Shown here: positions 1 through 9,809 of the stretch, one piece after another
Layout of the letters: every line of letters begins with the position of its first letter
Numbering within the stretch: position 1 is the first letter of the stretch
From: Daphnia carinata
Taxonomy: Eukaryota > Arthropoda > Branchiopoda > Diplostraca > Daphniidae
Length of the DNA stretch: 64,000 bases
Assembly: GCF_022539665.2 (NCBI RefSeq)
Contig: NC_081337.1
Coordinates: 11,339,768-11,403,767 of the forward strand
Reading direction: 5' to 3'
Notes under the pieces: model-generated
Database searches by the model: none
Seen by the model: the letters and a program-made list of their open reading frames with translations, nothing else
Told to the model about the DNA's origin: nothing
Position numbers and translations under genes: made by a program

Positions 1-2
1 TC

Positions 3-491
3 GACGCAGAAGACCTGATGAAGGCAATGATGGAGCTGAGAGAGGACGTCAAGGACCGGCTGGCCATAGTACAGCAACGGCAAAAGACGCAATATGATGC
101 CAGAGCGAGTGTGCCACCAGTGTACGAACCTGGTGATTTAGTGTTAATCTTTCGTCCACAGCGAAAGAAGGGGCTCGCGGAGAAGTTGCTGCATCAATAC
201 GTGGGTCCTTATAAAGTGGTCAGACAAGTTACTGAACTAAACTATGAACTTCGGAAACCAAGTGGGAAAAAAACTATTGTAGTGCATGTGTCTCAAATGA
301 AGAAGTTTGTAGTAGAATCGGACGACGAGTCCAATAGCGAAGAAGAAAGTGAGAAGGTAGTGGATGCCGAAACCGGGTCGGGTGTCGAGTGTGTTGACAC
401 CGGCTCGGGAGAGGCACGTGCCGAAATGGAAGCGGGTGGGGCGCGTGCCGATAATGACACGGGCCGATACCCGAAGCTGACAGTGAAGTGA
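3..491 (+). CDS. pol: Pol polyprotein C-terminus (end of integrase), partial at the window edge
   Basis: This frame is open from the window edge to a TGA at 489-491. It encodes the last about 160 residues of a gypsy-type polyprotein. The segment 'KLLHQYVGPYKV' matches the GPY/F region that follows the integrase catalytic core in many Ty3/gypsy elements. It is preceded by a basic stretch and 'GDLVLIF', and followed by an acidic, low-complexity tail rich in Glu, Asp and Gly. The integrase HHCC and DDE residues lie off the window. The stop overlaps the first bases of the env frame, which is in a different phase, so env is probably expressed from a spliced RNA as in other errantiviruses. The true start is not in the window. 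Confidence 0.85.
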   Translation, partial: DAEDLMKAMMELREDVKDRLAIVQQRQKTQYDARASVPPVYEPGDLVLIFRPQRKKGLAEKLLHQYVGPYKVVRQVTELNYELRKPSGKKTIVVHVSQMKKFVVESDDESNSEEESEKVVDAETGSGVECVDTGSGEARAEMEAGGARADNDTGRYPKLTVK

Positions 492-1695
492 CACCTGACA
501 CCGACCCTATTGGAGTAGCTGTGGAACAGCCAGCGAAAAGAGAAAGGGGGAGAGTGAGGCGCCGTCCATTGGAGCCGATCGCCGAACTGGACGAAGGCCT
601 ACAAGACGAAGGAGGTTCCGCAATGGACTCGGCGGCGGAAGCACCGACGGGTCGGCCTACCAGGAAGAAACGGGCACCCGGATGGATGAAGAACATGCTG
701 TTCTTTACATTGGTCTGTTTCGTAGGCCAATTGGTTCAAGGGAACGAAATGAAGAGAAAATTCGTTGTTACCGAGGGTGCAGTGTTTCACCCCGAGGGTA
801 CTTTGGCACTGGGCGACTCAGAATGGGTTGTCATTTACGACGTGCCCACCAAGCGGGCGGAGCAGGTAATTAAATTGGTTACCGCTTGGATAGACGATAT
901 GTCGAGTGCCTTCGGCAAAGCGGTAACGGGGAATTTCCCAATGGAAGTAAAACCGTTTTTGGAAGGTCCGGCGCTTGATTTGGCTGAAATCAAGGCAAGA
1001 GCGGAGCGTCGGAGGCGGGAATTCCGAGAACTAGAACGAGCTTTGAAAGGCGACGGAGCCCGGCGGAAGCGCGGATTGATCGACGGGGGCGGCCAGCTTC
1101 TTAACTGGCTCTTTGGAACCGCCACGACGAAGGACTTGGAAGCCGTGCACTCGAAGCTCGAGTCATTCGACAAGAGAGGTCTGGAGGTGGTGCACCTGCT
1201 CCAGGAGCAAGCGACCTTGTTAAATGTGACTATGGGACACCTGGCGGAGCATGAGTCGGAAATCAGTGCTCTCATGGCAGTGGCGGGGCAGATGCGTCGA
1301 GAACAGGCACAGCTGAGGAAGGTCTTCAATGATAGCTGGACTCTGGCTCGAGAGTTACTGTTCCTGCAAAAAGTAACAAGGTCTGTGGAGAAAGCAAATA
1401 GAGCGCTGGACTGGACGGCCGAAGTCCTACACGGTTGGCAAACCGGCCTAGCGGATGCAGCTATAGGGAGATTGTCACCACTCCTTTGTCCTCCGAACGT
1501 ACTAGCTCAAGCGCTGGATTCGGTTCGACAAGCTTTGCCCCAAGGCTGGGGACTAACACCAGCATTACAAGGAGGAAATGGCTGGAGAGCGTACCAGGAA
1601 GCCAGGGTGGAGGCGGCGCTTGTGAGTGGGAACGTTCGATTGTTTATTCATCTGCCGGTGTTCGAATTCAATTACGCCTTGCAGATCTACAGTGT
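488..1695 (+). pseudogene. env: env (class-I-like fusion glycoprotein), 5' part, interrupted by a nested retroelement
   Basis: The frame is open from about 488, but position 488 is GTG. The first ATG is at 623, and a splice acceptor could also supply the start. After a basic N-terminus comes a hydrophobic signal-like segment, 'MLFFTLVCFVGQLVQG'. About 200 residues further is a furin-type site (RRKR) followed directly by 'GLIDGGG' and a hydrophobic stretch, the layout of the fusion peptide in baculovirus F/errantivirus Env proteins. Heptad-like helices follow. The gene is cut at 1695 by the nested element. The reading frame matches that of the 3' part at 6278, so the break is the insertion alone. 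Family assignment rests on motif layout. Confidence 0.85.
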
Positions 1696-1791
1696 TGTTA
1701 TAGCCTTGAAGTGTCTTGGTCAACTGCGCTTGTATTCTTAGTTCCTCTCTCTGCTCAGCTCCCCTACCGGGTGTGTGAGCACACTACAACA
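1696..1791 (-). repeat. 3' LTR of the nested element
   Basis: Identical copy of the 6177-6272 repeat, directly downstream (minus strand) of the polypurine tract. It is preceded on the plus strand by the AGTGT target duplication at 1691-1695. Confidence 0.95.
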
Positions 1792-1803
1792 TCTCCCTTT
1801 TTC
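1792..1803 (-). other. Polypurine tract of the nested element
   Basis: The minus strand reads GAAAAAGGGAGA immediately before the 3' LTR. A purine-only run at this position is the plus-strand primer. Confidence 0.8.
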
Positions 1804-1961
1804 ACATCCACAATGCGACAACACAGACGAGAGTAACAATGAGAAACGAATTGACATAAACGAGGCAGCACTACGACAATGAACATGATAACACTGACAA
1901 CGAGTTAGACTGGCGACCGGAACAGGAGAGCGAGAGAGAGATAGGTTAATATGCATTGGAC

Positions 1962-4900
1962 TCAGTTTTGTTTAGAATATACTTTTCCCGACCGAGTTTG
2001 AAACTGTACCAGCCTCTGCTGCCGACCAGCTGGTTCTACGGCCTGTTGAGCGTTGTTGTTGTTGGGGCTGACGGTCGGTGTTACCTGGTTGGCCAGCTTA
2101 GGTTCTCGTTGGCGGGGCTCCTCGGCGACCACTCGACCAGCGGGCCCTTGTGGTGTTAGAACTCGGCGTTTAGGAACGTCCAACAGATCTCGCCAAGGGG
2201 AGCTGACTTGCTGACCAGGACGGTCGGCTATGCGGCGTACTACTGGTGGCAACTTGTCGACGTTAATTGCGCTCCTGTTGCGCCTGAAGGAACGTCCATC
2301 ACTCGTTTTGACCAGGTATGAGTTTGGCTCTGGGCAGACTTCCGTTACCACGCCTCTTAGCCAGATACCTGAGACTAGTACTCGCACGTACTGGCCTACA
2401 CGCAGTGATGAACACCGAATATCTGGGACATACCTATGGAAGAACGACGCTTCCGCTTGCTTTTTCTGCAGCTGCTGAACCACTCTGGTTGCTGGGACTG
2501 CTGCCGGTTGAAGTTTGGGCCGTAAGAACGGCAGAGCACCGCGCAAATTTCGGCTTTGCAACAGCACCGCTGGCGACGGAAGGGACTCTGACAGTGGAGT
2601 TGAGCGAATTGCCGCCAAAGCTTCAGACAGCGTTCTCTCTTCTTGAAGCATCTTCAGAAGTGTCCTTTTGACAGTTTGGATATGACGTTCCGGCAGGCCA
2701 TTGGAGCGGGGGTACTCTGGACTCGACGTTACGAGGCGGCAGTTATGTCGAGCGCAAAATGCCCTCATCTCAGCGTTTGCGAAGTGGGTCCCATTGTCTG
2801 TTTTGATGACTTCTGGTGACCCAAAATCGGCGAATATTCTGTCAAGCTCCATAACTGTTGCCACCGCTGACAGATCTTTTACCTGAGCTGCACACGGCCA
2901 CTTGCTGTAGGCATCTACCGTCAACAAATATGACCGTCCCTGGAACTTGAAGATATCAGCCGATACGAACTGAAATGGGTATACAGGCAGTTCTACGGGG
3001 TATAGCGGCTGTGACGGGTTGCGGGTTCGATTTGACTGACAGATGTTGCAGCTCGCTACGACATTTTTGACTTGATCCTCACATCCCGGCCAATAAATCG
3101 CCGATCTGGCTCTCAACACACACTTAGTTTCGCCGAAATGGCCACTGTGAATGCCTTTTAGCACCTCCTGCCGTAGTGACGTGGGAACTATTAAGCGCTC
3201 TTTATACAGGAGCAACCCGTCCACCTCAGCAATATCATGTTTCACTGTCCAGTAAGGTTTTGCAGGAACCGGGCATTGGCTTTTATGGTCTGGCCATCCT
3301 TTTAAGGTTAGTTTCTTTACTAGCTGTAACGTTGGGTCCTCCGCCGTTGCTTCTGCGTATCGAGCGCGTGTGTCAGCTGCCGGGGCTATCTGATGTAACA
3401 CGAAGAACACTTGTTCTTCACACAATTGGGTGACATCATCTTGATACTGATTGGGCACAGGGGCCCTGCTTAGAGCATCAGCAACGAATAACTCTTTTCC
3501 CGGCTTATACCGGAGGCTAAAATCGAACCGCTGGAGTTGTAGTCTCATGCGCTGGATTCTGGGAGAACTGGCGGCTATTGGCTTTTCCAACAGACCAATT
3601 AACGGGTTGTGGTCCGTTTCCACTACTACGGGCTGTCCAAACACGTACTGCCGAAAGCGCATAAGCCCAAACTGGACCGCCAACAGCTCCTTTTCAATTT
3701 GAAAATATCTCTTTTGTGTAGGCGTAAGAGAGGTGGACGCGTATGCTACCGGTTGGCCATCCTGCAACAATACAGCCCCGATTCCTATAGACGAGGCGTC
3801 AGCTGAGACCACCACTGGCTTCGACGGGTCGAACAGACGTAACACTGGAAGCGTGGTCACCGCAGTCTTAATCTTCTTCATGACCGCCTTCTGTGGCTCT
3901 TCCCAAGTCCAGGCTGTGTCATCTTTTAACAGATCCCTAAGTGGACGGGTGAGGCTAGCAAGGTTCTGACAAAACTTGTCGAGATAAGTAACCATACCCA
4001 GCAGGCGGACGAGGCCCTTTTTGTCTTCGGGCTCCGGCATGTTTACGATAGCTTTAACTTTTTCTGGGTCCACTTTTAGTGCCCCTTCCGTTATTACGTG
4101 TCCTAGCCAGGGGAGTTCTTTTTCGAAGAACCGGCACTTTGACAGTTGCAGCTTTAGGTTATGCTTTCTGCAGCGAACGAGCACTTGTCTAAGGTTAACT
4201 TCCACTTCTTGGAGTGTTTCTCCTACTACTAGAAAATCGTCGAAATAAATAAGCGCACCCTTCAAATCACCAAACAAACTAGCCATTGTTTCTATATAAA
4301 CTTCTGGTGCAGACTTGATTCCGAAAGGCATTCTGAGGAACCTGTACCGGCCCCTTGGTGTTGCCATGGTGCAGAGGTAAGACGCTTCTTCTGTTAGCGG
4401 TATTTGATAGAAACCCGACGCCGCATCAAGACTACAGAAGTACTTGGCGTTTCCGATTTTCGCAAAGAGCTGTTCGGCTGTGGGCACCGTGAAGTGTTGT
4501 CTTTGGATCGCTTTGTTGAGGGCAGACGGATCCAAGCACACCCGGACGTCTCCATTTGGCTTTCCGACAACCACCATTCTGCTTACCCACTCAGTCGGCT
4601 CCGTAACAGGTGTAATTATGTGATTTTTGACCATCTCGTCAAGCTTGTTGAACACTGTCTTCTCTAACTTGAACGGCAGGCGGCTTGCTGCAGAGACTGT
4701 TGGCTGGATCCTACCTTCTCCCGTGATGAGCTTGATGTCGTGCGCTACTGGCAGCCTTCCCAACTGGTTACTAAAAACGTCACTAAACTCAAACACTATT
4801 GTAGGACACTTATCAACAGGCAACGGCTTTATCACATGCACTCTGTGGATGAGGTTCAGCCGCTCGCATGTGCGAAGTCCCAGTATGGCAGGCTGTCCCG

Positions 4901-6098
4901 GCTCATCCACCACTACGAAGCTTACTTTGTTAACCTTGTTCTTGTGGCAAATTTCCGTGCAGTAGACCCCAACAACCGACAAATATCCACCCTTTGCTCC
5001 GTAACTTCGAACTTTTGGCCCCGGCTGAAGACGGCGAAGGCTTCGAGGGACACACTTGAACAGCTCATACGGCAGGAGGTCGCAACTGGCTCCAGAGTCA
5101 AGTTTGAACTTAACCATCACGCCATCTACTGAAATGTTTTCAAACCACTCTTTATCACTCCCATTCGTTTCCAGCGCTTGAACTACGTAGTCTTCATCAA
5201 AATTGAAACCGGTCTCAAAACGTTGAGGAAGATAGTCATACTCATCGTCAACAGTGTGTACTCTTCCATCACGTGGTGGATATCTGGACGGGCGAGGGTG
5301 GGCTGATTCGCGCCGATCGCGGTTTGGTGGACGCCGGTTGCTGCTGCAACAACTTGCGTAATGTCCCACTGAACCGCACTGGAAACAGGTGACATTGACG
5401 GCACGACAATTATTATGACCGTGCTGGCGCCCGCAGTTGGGACACTGTGCTTTTTTATTTTCATCTTTTTGGCCACCTGTGCCTGAACGGTTCTCTTGCC
5501 TGCGGGCTTTTCTATGATCCAAACTATGTGTCTTCTCAGCCTCAGTACTTTGAGCCTCGATTTGGGACAATTGAGACTTGGACGACTCACAAGCTCTTGT
5601 AATTTCAGTCGCTTTTTCCAAGGTCAGGTCTTTCTCGAACAACAACTTTTCGCGGACTTTACCGTCAGCCACACCAAGCACTATTTGATCACGTAAGATT
5701 GCAGAGGAGGCGTCTCCATAATTACAGTTTTTTATTAATGCTCGCAGGTCAACCAGCCAAGTGTCGAACGACTCTCCCTGTTGTTGATGACGACGCAAAA
5801 ACTTGAAACGTTCGAATACCTCACTGCGGCGTGGTTCAAAATAACCGTCAAACTTGTTTAGCACCGGCTCAATTTTCTTAGAATCTCCCTCTGTTGCGAA
5901 CGTAAACGTGTCGTACACTTTGAGACCCTCAATGCCAAGAAGCGTGAGAAGGACACCAACCAATACCTCTTCGTCATCTTCTTCTTTTCTTGTGGCTATC
6001 AAAAACCACTGGAACTGTCGACGCCACACTGCCCACTGTGTGGCCAAATCACTAGCCGAAAACGAAAACGGCTCTGGGGCTTTGAGTGAGGAAGCCAT
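1962..6098 (-). CDS. gag-pol: Gag-pol polyprotein of the nested Ty3/gypsy element
   Basis: One frame of 1,378 codons. The frame extends to 6125, but that codon is GTG, so I use the ATG at 6098, which sits in a good context (GTCATGG). Visible domains are: gag with two zinc knuckles near residues 222-260 ('CPNCGRQHGHNNC' and 'CFQCGSVGHYASC'); an aspartic protease with DSGA near 334; reverse transcriptase with YFDD near 620; RNase H ('SADASSIGIGAVL'); and integrase with an HHCC finger near 985-1020 and the catalytic triad contexts 'SADIF', 'KTDNGTHF' and 'NGLPERH'. Gag and pol share one frame with no frameshift. All key residues seem present, so the protein may be functional. There is no env. 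Confidence 0.95.
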   Translation of the reverse strand: MASSLKAPEPFSFSASDLATQWAVWRRQFQWFLIATRKEEDDEEVLVGVLLTLLGIEGLKVYDTFTFATEGDSKKIEPVLNKFDGYFEPRRSEVFERFKFLRRHQQQGESFDTWLVDLRALIKNCNYGDASSAILRDQIVLGVADGKVREKLLFEKDLTLEKATEITRACESSKSQLSQIEAQSTEAEKTHSLDHRKARRQENRSGTGGQKDENKKAQCPNCGRQHGHNNCRAVNVTCFQCGSVGHYASCCSSNRRPPNRDRRESAHPRPSRYPPRDGRVHTVDDEYDYLPQRFETGFNFDEDYVVQALETNGSDKEWFENISVDGVMVKFKLDSGASCDLLPYELFKCVPRSLRRLQPGPKVRSYGAKGGYLSVVGVYCTEICHKNKVNKVSFVVVDEPGQPAILGLRTCERLNLIHRVHVIKPLPVDKCPTIVFEFSDVFSNQLGRLPVAHDIKLITGEGRIQPTVSAASRLPFKLEKTVFNKLDEMVKNHIITPVTEPTEWVSRMVVVGKPNGDVRVCLDPSALNKAIQRQHFTVPTAEQLFAKIGNAKYFCSLDAASGFYQIPLTEEASYLCTMATPRGRYRFLRMPFGIKSAPEVYIETMASLFGDLKGALIYFDDFLVVGETLQEVEVNLRQVLVRCRKHNLKLQLSKCRFFEKELPWLGHVITEGALKVDPEKVKAIVNMPEPEDKKGLVRLLGMVTYLDKFCQNLASLTRPLRDLLKDDTAWTWEEPQKAVMKKIKTAVTTLPVLRLFDPSKPVVVSADASSIGIGAVLLQDGQPVAYASTSLTPTQKRYFQIEKELLAVQFGLMRFRQYVFGQPVVVETDHNPLIGLLEKPIAASSPRIQRMRLQLQRFDFSLRYKPGKELFVADALSRAPVPNQYQDDVTQLCEEQVFFVLHQIAPAADTRARYAEATAEDPTLQLVKKLTLKGWPDHKSQCPVPAKPYWTVKHDIAEVDGLLLYKERLIVPTSLRQEVLKGIHSGHFGETKCVLRARSAIYWPGCEDQVKNVVASCNICQSNRTRNPSQPLYPVELPVYPFQFVSADIFKFQGRSYLLTVDAYSKWPCAAQVKDLSAVATVMELDRIFADFGSPEVIKTDNGTHFANAEMRAFCARHNCRLVTSSPEYPRSNGLPERHIQTVKRTLLKMLQEERTLSEALAAIRSTPLSESLPSPAVLLQSRNLRGALPFLRPKLQPAAVPATRVVQQLQKKQAEASFFHRYVPDIRCSSLRVGQYVRVLVSGIWLRGVVTEVCPEPNSYLVKTSDGRSFRRNRSAINVDKLPPVVRRIADRPGQQVSSPWRDLLDVPKRRVLTPQGPAGRVVAEEPRQREPKLANQVTPTVSPNNNNAQQAVEPAGRQQRLVQFQTRSGKVYSKQN

Positions 6099-6158
6099 GA
6101 CGATTTTGGAGGCAGCGTGGTTCACACGTGGTCTCTTTGTTTTAAAAGGCGGGAGACG

Positions 6159-6176
6159 ATCCCACTTCTGACACCA
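6159..6176 (-). other. Primer-binding site (tRNA-primed minus-strand synthesis)
   Basis: Directly next to the 5' LTR the minus strand reads TGGTGTCAGAAGTGGGAT. The TGG start is complementary to a tRNA CCA end, and GTCAGAA would pair with an acceptor stem. A leucine-type tRNA is my guess and needs comparison with the tRNA set. Confidence 0.8.
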
Positions 6177-6272
6177 TGTTATAGCCTTGAAGTGTCTTGG
6201 TCAACTGCGCTTGTATTCTTAGTTCCTCTCTCTGCTCAGCTCCCCTACCGGGTGTGTGAGCACACTACAACA
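6177..6272 (-). repeat. 5' LTR of the nested element
   Basis: This 96-bp repeat is identical to 1696-1791. Read on the minus strand it starts TGTTGTAGTG and ends CTATAACA. It lies upstream of gag, so it should carry the promoter. At 96 bp it is very short for a Ty3/gypsy LTR. Confidence 0.95.
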
Positions 6273-6277
6273 AGTGT

Positions 6278-7163
6278 GTTTCCCATGCCAGTAGCATCCA
6301 GCAAAGAGGAGTCAGTATCCCACTCCTACGAAGGTTTGGCTCCATACTTGGGAGTATCGCCAGACCGTCAACTGTTCGTCGAGTTCAACGTCGACGAGGC
6401 CCGAAAATGTGCACCCTACATGGGCAGTGTATGCCCTTTCCTAAAGCCTATCGATCGGAAAGGGAGGATGAAGAGCTGCGCAGCGGCAGTCTTTCTGCAG
6501 GAGCCGGAAGGGATTCAGAGGAACTGCCGTTTAGACAGTAAAAAGTGGACCGGTATTGACCTGTTTTACATTGGAGGAAGAAAATGGGGTTACGCAGGAA
6601 AAAATAATGTAACCATAGTGCTTCAGTGTCCTGGGAAAAGAATAGGGGGAATAGGCCTACCGCAAGTGCTGCCGGCAGCGGGAGTAATAAAAATTCCAAG
6701 ATTGTGTTCGGCAACGTCGGACGATTGGGTCCTACAAGCAAGCTTTAGACAAATGTTACCGGTGAATGTGACGAGTGTCATCGATGAGGAGGCCGCCGGG
6801 ATGCTGAGCGGCCTACTAGCACCAGTCCTGGAGCAATCGCAACCGGTGGTAAAGAGCCCCATCATGGAGGAAGCGCCAGCCGCCCTTCGAACGCCTACGC
6901 GGATAGACCTAGCAGGAGCGAGCTCACATCTGAAAGCAGTGGAACGTCTGCGGCGCCAGTGGGAAGAAGAAGGGAACGCCAAGCGCTATCCTTTCGAATG
7001 GTTAATTGGATGCCTGTTCCCGGTGCCGCTGCTGGTGTACCTATGGTTCGAGTATCGGAGGCTGAGCAGTCACGTGGATACCCTATTGGTGGATCGTCTT
7101 AGGCAGGTGCGGGAGTCAAGAGATGAAGATCAAGGCGAGCCCGGCCCGCATGCAGTGGAGTGA
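6278..7163 (+). pseudogene. env: env, 3' part, with transmembrane anchor
   Basis: This is the continuation of the split env. It encodes a Cys-rich ectodomain remainder with several N-x-S/T sites and a C-terminal hydrophobic anchor near 7000-7045 ('WLIGCLFPVPLLVYLWFEY'), followed by a short charged tail and a TGA at 7161-7163. A membrane anchor close to the C-terminus is expected for an envelope glycoprotein. The open frame also runs backward through the nested element's LTR from about 6117, but that stretch belongs to the LTR. No internal stops are seen in this part. Confidence 0.85.
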
Positions 7164-7310
7164 TTGTCTCCGTTAAATTTCAGTTATTTTGCCCTATGTT
7201 AAAGTAGTGAGTATGGCCTGTATGTGTTAGCCATTTAGAATCTATTAGTGAAGCATGGGCATTCTTTATGTCATTCCCTGGGAACCCGTTTCTGTAGGTA
7301 GGAGGGGGGA
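7164..7310 (+). other. Env 3' untranslated stretch ending in the polypurine tract
   Basis: There is no coding signal here. The last ten bases (7301-7310, ggagggggga) form a purine-only tract that abuts the LTR start. That is where plus-strand DNA synthesis is primed in LTR retroelements. Confidence 0.75.
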
Positions 7311-7577
7311 TGTAGCGCCAATGTACTTTGGCGCTTAGCATCAGATGCTAAGTGGCCTAAATGTGCGATGTCAATGGACTTTGCCAATCTGGCCGGATGT
7401 CAGAGGCCTTAAGAGCCCGTCTGCGGCTGGCTAAAGAGGCAGTCCAGTGTAGTAAGTCTATGTAGCTGTAAGCTGTGTTAGTGCTGTTGTCGTGTAGTGC
7501 TGTCGTGTAAAGCTGTAACCTGTCTACGAATAAATAAATCCAGTGAAACTGTTACAGTATCCTGCTGATTTATTACA
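7311..7577 (+). repeat. 3' LTR of the outer env-bearing element (267 bp)
   Basis: It starts TGTAGCG directly after the polypurine tract and ends TATTACA, giving the inverted TGTA...TACA ends of an LTR. An AATAAA polyadenylation signal lies at 7529-7534, about 45 bp from the end. The matching 5' LTR is off the window, so LTR identity cannot be measured. The 3' boundary is set by the TACA terminus and could be off by a few bases. Confidence 0.8.
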
Positions 7578-9430
7578 ATTTTTTTAATGTATTTTATAAG
7601 TATAAACTGAGGCTGTCCCACATCACCCACCCTGGTGTCCCAATTCACCCAACACCACAGGCTCCTCCCTCAAATTTTTCAAACCTTTAAAGTTCTGTAG
7701 ATGGTACATAATTTCTTTACAAAATCTGAAAAAAATCATGGCAGTACAGGAGGAAGCAGGCAATATATAGACACAATCAAAAAGAAAATCGAGTAATTTG
7801 TGTCGAAGATATGGCCGAAAACAAAACGTGTCCCAACACACCCCCAGTCTCCCCTACCTGTTGTTCGTCTTTTTCTCCTCTTCTATTATCGAGGCTTTGT
7901 CTTTTATTTCTTTTCAGATTGGCTTAGCTAAACAGAACAGAGAAAAGGAATAGATTTTTTACGCGAGTGGGCCTATCAGTCAAAGAACAGTGAAAAAACT
8001 CTTCAGTGAAAGATACTTAGGCTCACGATTCTATGCCATTTGTGTACAAGTTTCGTTTACAAGCGGGCCACTAGTAAGAAATCTATTAGCCCGTTGTCCG
8101 TGACAATTACCAATTATAATAATGACATTGGCACATTTTCAGGGACTAAAACTTGTGTTGGTTAATACCTCGGTAGAAATTTGGCCGCCGTCAAGCGAGC
8201 TTTCGGTGTACTGTCAGTCAAAGGTGGTTCAGAAGACTGATGGCAGAAGTCTATCCAGTGAACTCGGGAGAACTGCAAAGAAACTAATAGTTTTCTGTAT
8301 CCTTATTTTTGTCATGCAAATAAAACTAGGGCCATACGTTTGGTTCTGATTGCATTTGATCTGGAACTTGTTCATCTGCATACCAGTTCCGTCAAACGTA
8401 TCGATCGATGTACAGGTGAGATAGTTGAAGTAGGATTTTTTAGAGTGACGTGGCTAACAGCCGAGCTTTTGTTGGTTTTTGGCGTTTTCTTGTTGCAAAA
8501 GTGAACTTTCACGACTATATAGACGACCAACAAGAGAAAGAACACGCTAGCACCAAGCCAAGCACCATCCTAAGAATTTAAATTCATGTTTTTAAACAAG
8601 TAGGAGAGGGAAACTGCCAATAAAGATCAATAGCGTAAAAAACGGAAAAAAAGGAAGAGGTGGCCAGTCCCAATAAATATTCAATTTTAATAACATTGAG
8701 TCGAAAACTGTTTTGGGATTTTTCCATAATAAAGAACTGTTACCAAATGTGAATTATTTGTGCAAAATATACCTAGAATTTAGTCATCTCCTATTTAATT
8801 TCATTTATTATTCTTGTTTTCCCCTATACGCTATTCAGCCCTAGGGGAAAAGCGAACAGGTGGCGCTCCTAGCGGATATCTTGCGTACCGAAACGGCACA
8901 TGGGTACGTCTGGCTTCTCTCGCCGGGTGTCTCGTGTGGGTACCTCTCCTGTTAGACCGGGGCAGAACCGTCAAACTCTGGAAAGTTTACTATTCTACGA
9001 TAAAATGGCGTGAAAGAAAACTTTGATCAGCAAAGAAAAAACAGAGTAAAGAGAAAACGCCATAACTTGTTTATTACAGCCAAGGGAGATTGCAGCTTTG
9101 AAAAACTTCAATAAATGAATCGATAAACGACAAGCTCGACTAAATACGACCAACTTAGTGTTGTCACGTTACCTGACTAGTAGATCATTGGCAGCAGCTA
9201 GGAACAAGAAAACAGACGAATATCTTCTTAACATTCTTAATCATCGAACGCCGATAAGACCCAGTTTTAAAGCGCACTTCTTAATAAGGCGGTTAAAAGG
9301 CAGCGATAGGGAACAGCACAAAAAGCAAAGAAGCTTTGAATTAAAAAAAAAACATTTTGAAAGATGAAATCAAGTTACGTTCGCATAATTTTTGAAAAGA
9401 TATCGATCGACCCCTTCAATTACCAACTTA
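7578..9430. other. Intergenic spacer between the left retroelement and projectin
   Basis: AT-rich, with no convincing coding region on either strand. The plus ORF at 8814-9026 has no recognisable domain. The right-hand part must contain the projectin 3' untranslated region. On the minus strand the first AATAAA after the stop codon is at 9075-9070. Confidence 0.6.
9070..9075 (-). terminator. Candidate polyadenylation signal of projectin
   Basis: The plus strand reads tttatt, so the minus strand has AATAAA about 355 bases after the projectin stop codon. It is the first such hexamer seen downstream. In an AT-rich spacer it could occur by chance. Confidence 0.4.
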
Positions 9431-9809
9431 TCATGGTTCATTGGCAGTTACATTGAGCGAAAAAGAAGCTGATGTTTCGCATTTCTTTCCGACGGCAGTC
9501 ACTCCGTACTGACCAATATCAGTTGTGGTAACATTGGACACCTCCAATTTGAAACGCTTCTTTCCATCGACACTCTGAACATTCTTGGTCGATGCCTCGA
9601 GCGGTTGGCCGTCTTTCATCCATGTTACTAAGTATCGAAGAACGTAATTACATCAGTTAATTTCTAAATTTTGACAGAGTACAGATAATACGAACCTCTG
9701 GTGGGTGCCTTGTCCATTTCACATGTGAATACGGCCGTTTGTCCTTGTGCAATGGTGATAGATTGTGGAAAAGTTTTAAATGTAGGACTTTTTGCCTCTT
9801 CGTTCGGAA
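9431..9809 (-). CDS. bt: Projectin last C-terminal Ig and stop (exons 9696-9809 and 9431-9627)
   Basis: '[19 protein letters not shown]' with the core Cys ('FTCEM'), then '[16 protein letters not shown]' and '[18 protein letters not shown]'. The protein ends 'NVTANEP' at the TGA 9431-9433, with almost no tail after the Ig. Confidence 0.9.

Larger units (their letters stand above)
1696..6272 (-). mobile_element. Complete nested Ty3/gypsy retrotransposon with 96-bp LTRs
   Basis: Two identical 96-bp repeats with TG...CA ends bound a 4,577-bp element. The 5-bp target duplication AGTGT lies at 1691-1695 and 6273-6277. Inside are a primer-binding site next to the 5' LTR, a polypurine tract next to the 3' LTR and one uninterrupted gag-pol frame. 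Identical LTRs and an intact frame indicate a recent insertion and possible present-day activity, although 96 bp gives little power to date it. It inserted antisense into the env of the older element. Confidence 0.97.
1..7577 (+). mobile_element. Env-bearing Ty3/gypsy (errantivirus-like) retrotransposon, 3' portion, carrying a nested element
   Basis: Reading left to right, the sequence shows the C-terminal end of a pol polyprotein, a downstream env frame, a polypurine tract and a 3' LTR. That is the order of the errantivirus-type Ty3/gypsy elements, which carry a third ORF. The 5' LTR, gag and most of pol lie off the left edge. A second complete retroelement sits inside env at 1696-6272. Removing it together with one copy of its 5-bp target duplication leaves env in one open frame, so env was intact when hit. 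The first 9 bases after the LTR are T-rich and no target duplication can be tested without the 5' end. Confidence 0.9.

Noticed and set aside
1696-1836. ORFs running out of env into 1741 and 1836
   Set aside because: They read the 96-bp LTR of the nested element and are insertion artefacts.
6099-6125. Upstream extension of the nested gag-pol frame to 6125
   Set aside because: The codon at 6125 is GTG, not ATG. The ATG at 6098 is in good context and gives a normal gag start.
8814-9026. Plus-strand ORF of 70 codons in the spacer
   Set aside because: No recognisable domain, no neighbouring exon, and a length expected by chance.
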